From Rhodospirillaceae bacterium (GTDB taxonomy: Bacteria; Pseudomonadota; Alphaproteobacteria; Rhodospirillales; Magnetovibrionaceae), in the NCBI GenBank assembly GCA_002732845.1, contig NVSZ01000090.1, positions 3,391 through 8,874 of the forward strand: 5,484 nt of DNA. Direction: 5' to 3'. The notes under the pieces were generated by a model that was given only the letters and a program-made list of their open reading frames with translations, was not told where the DNA came from and did no database searches. A program made the translations under genes and the position numbers. Every line of letters begins with the position of its first letter. Position 1 is the first letter of the stretch. This document shows, in pieces, positions 1 to 5,386 of the stretch.

Positions 1-676
1 TTTCAAGGACATTCACAACGGGGCCAATAAGATCTTTGTGACGGGCATTAACGTAATGATATAACGTGCTGGATTGCAAAGGCGGTTCGATCATTTTGAT
101 TGTTTTAAAATTCGGGTTTTGCAAGATTCTGGTGCCCGTAAAGCGATTGGCGATGGCAACCTCCATCCGCCCGCTTTTAACCATCAAAAAAGCGGCTTCA
201 TGGCTGGTGACCTGATGGGTATTCATGCCCTTGGTATTGCGTTCGGCAACCTTAAAGCCCCGATCAAAGACAAGTTTGTACGGGGCTAGGCTTTGCCATC
301 CGGACACTTTTAAATCCCGATTTTCACTAAACGCCATCTGTTCGATTTCGGCGTGACTGAACGGAATTTGCAAAAGATTGGGGTATTTTGCCGTCAGCCC
401 AGCAATACGCACAAGCTCACCATCAGATTTACCCTGATTTGCCATCCTTAAGGAACGTTCCGCCGGATACCTTTTGTACGTGACCGTTACGCCAAGTTTT
501 TCATAAGCCACGCGAATGATTTCGGCCGCAGCATCATGAAAATCGTTTTTTTCGGCCGGATAACCAATGGTCAAAGACGTTGTTTGTGCCTCCCCAGAAC
601 CCGGCAGGAAAAAGGCAAAAACAAGCAGGCTTAAGCGCAACAGCGCCCTCAAACTCAATGCCCTGCAATTCATCAT
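1..676 (-). CDS. Exported substrate-binding protein, family-3 type, 3' end cut by window edge
   Basis: This gene reads leftwards off the window; 225 residues are visible and the C-terminus is missing. Residues 1-30 form a signal peptide: an Arg-containing start, the hydrophobic core LLVFAFFL, and a likely cleavage site after GSGEA. There is no lipobox, so the product should be soluble in the periplasm. From about residue 34 the sequence follows the PBP type 2 (SBP_bac_3, COG0834) pattern, with LTIGYPAEKND, then YKRYPAERSLRMANQGKSDG (69-88) and ELVRIAG. The PAER...G..DGE..RI signature is typical of an orphan subgroup of these proteins often found without ABC permease genes; the ligand cannot be read from sequence. 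Two ATGs in tandem (676, 673) follow a GGAGG at 683-687; the first has the better spacing (6 bases). The caspase gene ends 89 bases upstream on the same strand. No convincing promoter was seen in the gap, so co-transcription is possible. Confidence 0.85.
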   Translation of the reverse strand, partial: MMNCRALSLRALLRLSLLVFAFFLPGSGEAQTTSLTIGYPAEKNDFHDAAAEIIRVAYEKLGVTVTYKRYPAERSLRMANQGKSDGELVRIAGLTAKYPNLLQIPFSHAEIEQMAFSENRDLKVSGWQSLAPYKLVFDRGFKVAERNTKGMNTHQVTSHEAAFLMVKSGRMEVAIANRFTGTRILQNPNFKTIKMIEPPLQSSTLYHYVNARHKDLIGPVVNVLE

Positions 677-694
677 CCTAAACCTCCATTCCCA

Positions 695-706
695 GAACGT
701 CCGTTC
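695..706. promoter_or_regulatory. Short perfect palindrome GAACGTCCGTTC in the leader of the solute-binding gene
   Basis: Two 5-base arms (GAACG and CGTTC) are separated by TC, a few bases upstream of the Shine-Dalgarno sequence of the solute-binding gene. It could be an operator or a small leader hairpin. A related GAAC...GTTC palindrome lies near the caspase promoter at 2316-2328. A 10-base match can arise by chance, so this is only a candidate. Confidence 0.2.
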
Positions 707-765
707 ACTTCAGCCAAGAGTAAACAACTTTTCTGAGTTCGAGAGAAGTCTGATTATTCATAAAT

Positions 766-2256
766 TTAGTTAAAATTAACCCAGCTGGCCGTCCATGTGC
801 CCTCACAAAAAAAGTCATGCCCATGGGATGTTGTACCTGTGAATTTGATGGTTCCATTGCCCTGTTTGCCCATAAATTCACCCTCAATTTTAAGGGAGTC
901 GTTTCGGCGCACACCCGTTATTTTGGCTTTTCCTAATCTGTCAATTTTACCGCTCAATGGAATTTTTCGTCTGCTGTACTCAAAGAAACCTTTGATTTTA
1001 TTGTTTTCAAGTGTCGTCGACAGGGTGTGATCATTGCACCGCGTGCCTCTTGAATAATCCATTTTCCACGTCCATTTTCCATCTTGTCCAAAATCTCCGG
1101 TGGGAAGACTTGCCACTTGCTTCGATAGGACGGGCAACTTTGGTCTTACAACAATCGGGGGCACTGTTATTTTTTGTTGTTCCAAACGCAGGCGTTCTTT
1201 TGCCAAAGCTTCGGTGCGGGCTTGTTCTTGTTGCAAACGCTCTTGTTCCCGACGCAGACGCTCTTGATCTTGGCGTTGGCGCTCTTGTTCAAGCGAAGAC
1301 AGACGCAGGTCTTCGGCTTGTTTGCGTTGCTGGGCTCGTTTTAAATAGCGTAAATTGACGTTCGCTAAACTGATAAAGTCGCCCTTGGGATAGCGTTGGA
1401 TGTAGGCTTTAAAAGCAGCTGGATCATCGCTGTTTTGAATCGATTGCCAAAATATCATTTCGGCAGAAGGCCCAACCGGTTTCGGCGCTGTGGGTTTAAA
1501 ATAAAACTGACCTTCCAGCGGTGACGAGTTGATCCAAGGCCGTTGAAAACCGTCCGTATTTTTTTCGACCTCTACCCCCACATCGTTAAACATTTCCAAA
1601 ATGCCGACACCCGGCTGGCGCATCATTTTCATCAGAGCCAAGGCGTAGGGGCTATTTTTCCCTTTGCCATCCAGCGCGACATTGCCCGGCTGGGTGGCAT
1701 AGCTGATGAGCGTCCCGGTTGGGGCGTTCATTTGCACCAGCCCTTCGTTATCCGCCCCCCGCACGCTGCGCAAACTCGCCGGCGTATTGCGGCACGCATC
1801 CAAGATCATGATGTTCATGCCGCCACTTTTGGGAAATTGTTGCATCACCAATTCTGCTGAAACGGTTCTGAGGTTGACCGTTTTTCTGGTCATTTTTTGG
1901 GTATCAACAGGAACCAGATAATTGGTTTTATTCACCGCCAAGCCGTGGCCTGCATAATAAAACAGGCCCACAGTGCCCTCGCTCAACTGTTCACCAAATT
2001 CAATGATCACATTTTCCATGGCGACTTTGTCCAGGTCAAGCTGAACCCCGCCGCCAATCAAATCGAACCCCAATTCTTTTAGGGTTTTGGCGATGCCGCG
2101 GGCGTCATTGGGGGGATTTCTTAAAGAGGGTAAAGCGGCTGAATATTGATATTGGCCATTGCCAATCACCAGCGCCACCCGCTTTTCGGCAAAGGCGCTG
2201 GTCGAGGCAACGAGGATAGAAAACGTAAACATGATATAGAGAAAGGCATATCTCAA
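766..2256 (-). CDS. Exported caspase-family (peptidase C14) protein with coiled coil and C-terminal Cys-pair domain
   Basis: Numbered from the TTG at 2256, the product has 496 residues. Residues 1-23 are a signal peptide ending AFA before EKRVALVIGN, so the protein should act in the periplasm. Residues 25-255 are a caspase-like fold: ALVIGNGQY at the first strand, the catalytic His104 in YYAGHG and the catalytic Cys155 in LDACRN, so both dyad residues are present. Residues 265-306 hold a linker module (FWQSIQNSDDPAAFKAYIQR, then YP.GDF) common behind alphaproteobacterial caspases. Residues 306-362 are rich in Glu, Gln and Arg and form a coiled coil. Residues 389-496 look beta-rich, start with KWTWKMDY and contain Cys407 and Cys484, a possible disulfide. 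The frame stays open to a GTG at 2304, but that codon lacks a ribosome site and lies upstream of the likely -10 box. The TTG at 2256 has GGGAG 9 bases upstream; an ATG at 2232 would shorten the signal peptide. The substrate is unknown. Confidence 0.9.
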   Translation of the reverse strand: MRYAFLYIMFTFSILVASTSAFAEKRVALVIGNGQYQYSAALPSLRNPPNDARGIAKTLKELGFDLIGGGVQLDLDKVAMENVIIEFGEQLSEGTVGLFYYAGHGLAVNKTNYLVPVDTQKMTRKTVNLRTVSAELVMQQFPKSGGMNIMILDACRNTPASLRSVRGADNEGLVQMNAPTGTLISYATQPGNVALDGKGKNSPYALALMKMMRQPGVGILEMFNDVGVEVEKNTDGFQRPWINSSPLEGQFYFKPTAPKPVGPSAEMIFWQSIQNSDDPAAFKAYIQRYPKGDFISLANVNLRYLKRAQQRKQAEDLRLSSLEQERQRQDQERLRREQERLQQEQARTEALAKERLRLEQQKITVPPIVVRPKLPVLSKQVASLPTGDFGQDGKWTWKMDYSRGTRCNDHTLSTTLENNKIKGFFEYSRRKIPLSGKIDRLGKAKITGVRRNDSLKIEGEFMGKQGNGTIKFTGTTSHGHDFFCEGTWTASWVNFN

Positions 2257-2286
2257 CGGATGCAACTCCCACTTAATCGAAGCGGA

Positions 2287-2315
2287 AGTATACACCAAAT
2301 TCACGTTTTTAGCCA
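2287..2315 (-). promoter_or_regulatory. Likely promoter of the caspase gene
   Basis: On the minus strand TATACT at 2287-2292 matches the sigma70 -10 consensus at five of six positions. The matching -35 slot at 2310-2315 reads TGGCTA, a weak match. Transcription would begin near 2280, giving a leader of about 24 bases before the TTG at 2256 and excluding the upstream GTG at 2304. Confidence 0.45.
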
Positions 2316-2328
2316 GAACCAGAGGTTC
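2316..2328. promoter_or_regulatory. Palindrome GAACC-AGA-GGTTC between the DsrC-like and caspase genes
   Basis: A perfect 5-base inverted repeat with a 3-base centre lies just upstream of the -35 slot of the caspase promoter and 21 bases upstream of the next operon boundary. There is no T-run after it on the minus strand, so it is a poor terminator and more likely an operator, if it is anything. Chance is not excluded. Confidence 0.22.
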
Positions 2329-2349
2329 ACAACGGTATCAACGGGGCGC

Positions 2350-2679
2350 TTAATAACCGCCCTTACGCTTGGTTTCCGGCAATCCGGCAATCAAAGCGGC
2401 TTGTTTTGAAGGCTGCATGGGGAACAGGGTGTAGAGGTCTTTGGTGGAAACCTTCTCGCCCCATTCAGCCCCCATAGCCTTAACCATTTTTCTTTCGTTG
2501 GGCTGATTGCCATTATTGTCAAAAAATTCACCACGAAGAAAGTTAATCAGATCCATGTGTTTTTGGGTCAATTCAACAATATCTTCTGATACTGCAATTT
2601 CACGAGCGATATCTTCGCTCCAGTCTTCTGTGTTGACCAGATAGCCCCGTTCGTTTTTTTCTAAATCTGCGTATCCCAT
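2350..2679 (-). CDS. DsrC/TusE-family protein lacking both conserved cysteines
   Basis: The 109-residue product has the usual length and fold signature of the family: W20SEDIAREIA, then ELTQKHMDLINFLR (36-49), then LYTLFPMQPSKQAALIAGLP (82-101). DsrC passes sulfur from sulfite reductase through two cysteines in a mobile C-terminal arm (KQAC...GLPKPTGCV), and TusE uses the last one in tRNA thiolation. Here the inner position is Ala95, the penultimate one is Gly108, and the arm is two residues longer (ETKRKGGY). No cysteine occurs anywhere in the protein, so it cannot form a persulfide or trisulfide. Cysteine-free members have been proposed to be regulatory rather than catalytic (RspA type), which suits the context. 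It starts at ATG 2679 with AGAGG 7 bases upstream, 51 bases after the antitoxin-like gene, and is probably the last gene of a three-gene operon. Family membership is firm; the role is inferred. Confidence 0.88.
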   Translation of the reverse strand: MGYADLEKNERGYLVNTEDWSEDIAREIAVSEDIVELTQKHMDLINFLRGEFFDNNGNQPNERKMVKAMGAEWGEKVSTKDLYTLFPMQPSKQAALIAGLPETKRKGGY

Positions 2680-2730
2680 TTTAAAACCTCTTTATTTTTT
2701 GATATGTGAAATTTATTTTAAGCTCATCAT

Positions 2731-3396
2731 TTAGCCCATGCGGGGCATGTCTTCGGGGCGCACGGTCAATTGTGCAACGCCCGTCAGGCTTTCTAATACG
2801 TAAGCGGCCTTGCCATCCACCATCAACGACAACGGGACCCCTTTTAGGGTTTCGCTTTCATGGCGCAACCAGTTGCGGCGGACCTTTTGATCAAGGTTCA
2901 GTCCAAACAGCATTTTCTGCAGCGAGATAACTTGTTTCAAACCGTCTAAGCGTTCCGCGCTGATGTCTGCGGGCACCTGTGTTTTTAAAACCGCCAGTTC
3001 TTCGAGCGAGAATCCGGTGATGGCAGCTTGTTCGGGAAGTTCAAGCGCCAGATCGTCTACGGCCTCCAAATAATAGCGGACAAACTGTAAAAAACCGATG
3101 TGTTGCCAAATCAGGTTCCGTTCGGTTTTACTCATGGCATCCATAAATGGTGAATTGGCGCGCAACAGACCCCCGTCAGGCGTATCGGCCAAAATGATTT
3201 CAGACATTTTTTCAAACGGAGCATCAAGCAGAGCCGACCAGCGATTCCAAAGATCGGCCTGTTCAGGCTTGCGATCCCGAAGCTTGTTCAGTTCATTTAA
3301 GGTGTGCGGAATAAGCTCTGAATTATTGCGGGTCAGCCCCAAAACGGCTTGATGAAAGACCAAAGCTTTTTGTTCGCTTAAATTAAATGAACTCAT
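2731..3396 (-). CDS. Uncharacterised helical protein with a C-terminal MbcA/ParS/Xre (DUF2384)-like segment
   Basis: The 221-residue product has no signal peptide, no membrane segment and no cysteine, and should be cytosolic. Residues 1-125 look helical and match nothing I recognise. From about residue 126 (ITGFSLEELAVL) the pattern resembles the toxin-binding domain of MbcA/ParS/Xre-type antitoxins: ISAERLDGLKQVISLQKMLF (145-164), then W176LRHESETLKGVPLSLMV and VLESL, compared with the family pattern ERL..L..I...L..LF...........WLR.PN..L.G.SPL.LM..G....V...L. The Asn of WLR.PN is not kept. A RES-domain toxin, the usual partner, is not in the window, and no helix-turn-helix is obvious in the N-terminal half. 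The start at ATG 3396 has GAGGGG 8 bases upstream. The gene sits 34 bases after the rhodanese gene and 51 before the DsrC-like gene. The gene is certain; the domain call is by eye and moderate. Confidence 0.8.
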   Translation of the reverse strand: MSSFNLSEQKALVFHQAVLGLTRNNSELIPHTLNELNKLRDRKPEQADLWNRWSALLDAPFEKMSEIILADTPDGGLLRANSPFMDAMSKTERNLIWQHIGFLQFVRYYLEAVDDLALELPEQAAITGFSLEELAVLKTQVPADISAERLDGLKQVISLQKMLFGLNLDQKVRRNWLRHESETLKGVPLSLMVDGKAAYVLESLTGVAQLTVRPEDMPRMG

Positions 3397-3430
3397 ATTT
3401 TATACCCCTCACGTGCTTTTGTTTTTAAGA

Positions 3431-3742
3431 TCAGTTTTGTCCAGGAAGTCCCGCGCGCACCCAAGCCGCTACGCCACCGGTCATATTATAAACTTCAGAC
3501 ACATGGTTTTGCTGCAACAAATACGAACCAACTTGTTTGGACCGCATGCCATGCGCACAGACAAACACAATTTTTTTATCAGAATTGCTGGGAATGGCTT
3601 CAAGATTAAAAGAAGACATGGGATTGTGGACAGCCCCCGGAATGGAAAATTGAGCAATTTCGCGAGGTTCGCGCACATCAATCAAAATAGCCTGATCATT
3701 ATCAAGCCAATCCTTAATGTCTTGTGGTTCAGTTTCAAACAT
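3431..3742 (-). CDS. Single-domain rhodanese (sulfurtransferase-like protein)
   Basis: The 103-residue product is one rhodanese domain with no signal peptide, so it should be cytosolic. Visible landmarks are ILIDVREPREIAQFSIPGAV (19-38), the active-site loop VCAHGMRSKQ with Cys62 and Arg67 in a CxxGxR arrangement, and the C-terminal MTGGVAAWVRAGLPG. In this family the cysteine takes up sulfane sulfur as a persulfide and passes it to an acceptor; the GlpE/PspE-like size fits. The donor and acceptor cannot be told from sequence, and the Cys-Ala-His-Gly-Met-Arg loop differs from the charged loop of thiosulfate-specific enzymes. The ATG at 3742 follows AAAGGG with 7-base spacing. This is the first gene of the likely operon with the antitoxin-like and DsrC-like genes. 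Function as a sulfur carrier is well supported; the pathway is inference. Confidence 0.92.
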   Translation of the reverse strand: MFETEPQDIKDWLDNDQAILIDVREPREIAQFSIPGAVHNPMSSFNLEAIPSNSDKKIVFVCAHGMRSKQVGSYLLQQNHVSEVYNMTGGVAAWVRAGLPGQN

Positions 3743-3772
3743 CTAAATACCCTTTATCTATATTAGTTTCTT

Positions 3773-3778
3773 ATTATA
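3773..3778 (-). promoter_or_regulatory. -10 box of the rhodanese operon
   Basis: On the minus strand the sequence reads TATAAT, a perfect -10 match, 30 bases upstream of the rhodanese ATG. No good -35 lies at the right distance (TGGTAA at 18 bases is the best seen), so expression may depend on an activator. A transcript would start near 3766. Confidence 0.5.
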
Positions 3779-3838
3779 TAGGGGCGGGTTTGAAGATTAC
3801 CAGTGTTTTGAGAATTTTTTGTTGATTGAGGGAGCTGG

Positions 3839-3889
3839 GAACATGCCCTCTCTGTTCTCCAAGGGGCAAACAAGAGATTGAACATGCCC
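3839..3889 (+). repeat. Direct repeat GAACATGCCC, two copies 41 bases apart
   Basis: The 10-base word occurs at 3839-3848 and 3880-3889, both between the divergent promoters. The 41-base spacing is close to four helical turns, which would put both copies on the same face of the DNA. This is compatible with a pair of regulator sites, but no known regulator is recognised. Confidence 0.35.
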
Positions 3890-3946
3890 ATGAGGGTAAA
3901 AAAAGCGAATCTTTTAAACGACGGTTATCTAAACCTGATTCTGACT

Positions 3947-4004
3947 CTGAGGCGGACATTAGACCAGAGACTGGACTTGTCTGAAAAAATAGACCGCACC
4001 TCAG
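3947..4004 (+). other. Imperfect long hairpin, possible structured RNA
   Basis: CTGAGGCGG (3947-3955) can pair with CCG-CA-CCTCAG (3994-4004), giving nine base pairs with a 2-base bulge. The 38-base apical part contains a further small stem, CCAG-AGA-CTGG (3964-3974). It lies upstream of the plus-strand promoter at 4013, so it is not in the leader of the next gene. It would have to be a separate RNA, or be read in the opposite direction. No promoter or terminator for it was found. Confidence 0.25.
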
Positions 4005-4012
4005 TCTTTAGC

Positions 4013-4042
4013 TTGCCATATATTGCAAATTACTCATATAAG
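4013..4042 (+). promoter_or_regulatory. Sigma70-like promoter of the plus-strand gene
   Basis: TTGCCA (4013-4018) and TATAAG (4037-4042) each match the consensus at five of six positions and are 18 bases apart. Transcription would start near 4049, leaving a leader of about 67 bases before the ATG at 4116. This is the best promoter match in the window. Confidence 0.6.
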
Positions 4043-4115
4043 CTCTTGTCGATATCGAAAGTACTGTTAATCTTTACCCTTATGTATGAGTTAAGAATGG
4101 TAAAGGATTGCTCCT

Positions 4116-5267
4116 ATGAAGACTGGGTTTCCGCGTCAAATTATCACGCCGTATCGCAAAATCCCGCTCACGGTTCCCGAAGGCATGACCGCTGTTGAAT
4201 TTTTCAACAGCGCGGCCAATCTCCGTAACTTGGCGGATGACAACGGGTTGCTACGGACACCCGAAGATTTCCTTTTGTACCGCAAGGCCATCGGTCACAG
4301 CGTAGAGTTTGATACATCGGTGATTCTCGACACCTCGCAACGCATTTTGGACCCGTTAGGAAGACCCGTGCGCCGTGATCAACTTTCCGAACGTGAAAGC
4401 AAAGTGTTTGGGCGGATCAGCCATACCATCATCGAATACATGGCCGAGCAATATCCTGACCCCGGCGAGACGCTGATCATGTGTGGCGAAGCCAGTCTGG
4501 ACGCCACTTGGCCTTTATGCAAACCGGGCGTGCCGACCATTCGTATGATCCACAATCATTTCATGGCGTTCCCACAGGCTGACCTTGCGGGCGCCCCGGG
4601 CGCCGACCCGAAAAATCCAAACCTCACCGATGGCGGTCATAACAGCCTGTTTTCTTCTCACCTAAGCACTGTTTATCACGAATTTCTGGAGGTCCTCGAC
4701 CTGCAAGTGATGAGCCCGATGGAAACAAAAGCTGGTGCTTTGTCCGTCACAGGATACCCCCAAGGCCTGCCAAGCTGGGTTGTCAACGGCGGCATCAAAG
4801 GCATAGCCAAAGCCCGTTTTTGGCGTGAATACGACGATATCCTGAAGGGGTTTCTTGATTTTTATCGAGCCTTTTTCACTCTGGTGGCCAAGCCAGAGGG
4901 CGGCCTGCCGGATAACCTCTATTTCCCCGATCAGGTGGAAAATATCTTGCTGTTTAACAATCACTTTCATGGAGTCGCCAAAGAGATACGGGACCGCATC
5001 AAAGCCGATCCACAATTTGCCAACGAAATCCGCTGGCGTCCGGCTTTCAAGCAGATCCTCTACCGGGACGACGCGGGCAGATATATCGTCACCATCAGCC
5101 AAAATTCCATCGGCAATGCAATCACCGAAATGCTGGGCATTGTGGTTTCAAGAACCGCAGACGAAGAAGCTTATGCAAAAAAAGAACCTGCCCTCATGGC
5201 AAAGCTATATGAAGTGCGGGACCGACTTGTTAAAGCGGGCATTGGTGAACCCGTAAACACGCCTTAA
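4116..5267 (+). CDS. Conserved-looking 383-residue protein of unknown function, histidine-rich motifs
   Basis: I do not recognise this family. The start is well defined: ATG at 4116 with AAGGA 8 bases upstream and a good promoter before it. There is no signal peptide or membrane segment, so it should be cytosolic. Notable segments are C123GEASLDATWPLC135, then TIRMIHNHFMAFP (141-153) with the pair His146-x-His148, then GGHNSLFSSHLSTVYHEF (173-190) with three more histidines, and LLFNNHFHG (278-286) with His283-x-His285. Clustered HxHF motifs suggest a metal site or a HIT/GalT-like nucleotidyl transfer site. The flanking HIT signature is not convincing, so this is only a possibility. The C-terminal third (about 305-375) reads as a small mixed domain ending in a charged helix. 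The gene stands alone, diverges from the rhodanese operon and ends directly before a terminator. Confidence 0.88.
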   Translation: MKTGFPRQIITPYRKIPLTVPEGMTAVEFFNSAANLRNLADDNGLLRTPEDFLLYRKAIGHSVEFDTSVILDTSQRILDPLGRPVRRDQLSERESKVFGRISHTIIEYMAEQYPDPGETLIMCGEASLDATWPLCKPGVPTIRMIHNHFMAFPQADLAGAPGADPKNPNLTDGGHNSLFSSHLSTVYHEFLEVLDLQVMSPMETKAGALSVTGYPQGLPSWVVNGGIKGIAKARFWREYDDILKGFLDFYRAFFTLVAKPEGGLPDNLYFPDQVENILLFNNHFHGVAKEIRDRIKADPQFANEIRWRPAFKQILYRDDAGRYIVTISQNSIGNAITEMLGIVVSRTADEEAYAKKEPALMAKLYEVRDRLVKAGIGEPVNTP

Positions 5268-5271
5268 AAAC

Positions 5272-5304
5272 AAAAAAAGGGCGATCCGTTTGGACCGCCC
5301 TTTT
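5272..5304. terminator. Bidirectional intrinsic terminator
   Basis: GGGCGATCC (5279-5287) pairs with GGACCGCCC (5292-5300) around a GTTT loop, with one A-C mismatch. A seven-A run precedes it and four T follow. It starts 4 bases after the stop of the 4116 gene. On the minus strand it is followed by seven T, so it is at least as good for a transcript arriving from the right, as expected between converging genes. Confidence 0.85.
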
Positions 5305-5330
5305 CTATTCTTGTATGTGACGATTACCGA

Positions 5331-5386
5331 AGCCCTTCAGGGCTGAGGCAAGGCCAAGGGCCGCCGCGCGACTGCGCGTAAGCCTT
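5331..5386. repeat. GC-rich cluster of small palindromes, REP-like
   Basis: Within 56 bases there are three perfect stems: AGCCCT-TC-AGGGCT (5331-5344), GGCC-AAG-GGCC (5352-5362) and CGCGC-GACT-GCGCG (5365-5378). In addition AAGGC (5350-5354) can pair with GCCTT (5382-5386) to enclose the last two. The composition is clearly GC-richer than the surroundings. The position between converging transcripts is typical of REP-type extragenic palindromes. Only one copy is in the window, so its repeated nature is not shown. Confidence 0.45.

Larger units (their letters stand above)
3743..4115. other. Divergent intergenic region
   Basis: This 373-base stretch separates the leftward rhodanese operon from the rightward gene at 4116. 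It is AT-richer than the genes. Besides the two promoters it holds a 10-base direct repeat and an imperfect hairpin, listed separately. Open frames on either strand here give low-complexity or unlikely proteins and lack ribosome sites, so I see no protein gene. It is longer than two promoters need, which leaves room for a regulator's sites or a small RNA. Confidence 0.6.

Noticed and set aside
74..289. Plus-strand open frame at the left end
   Set aside because: It is antisense to the solute-binding protein gene, whose signal peptide and family motifs are clear.
1011..1358. Plus-strand open frame opposite the caspase coiled coil
   Set aside because: Its Leu/Val/Ala-rich product is the usual mirror of a Glu/Gln/Arg-rich coiled-coil coding region and is not a gene.
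3830..4010. 6S RNA or another known structured RNA in the divergent region
   Set aside because: The expected long end-to-end pairing with a central bubble could not be drawn, and no promoter or terminator frames such an RNA.
3878..4198. 106-codon plus-strand frame crossing into the 4116 gene
   Set aside because: It lacks a ribosome site, is interrupted by the strong promoter at 4013-4042, overlaps the real gene out of frame and has an unlikely composition.
4662..5102. 146-codon open frame on the minus strand inside the 4116 gene
   Set aside because: It lies wholly antisense to a gene with a clear start, promoter and terminator, has no ribosome site and gives no recognisable protein.
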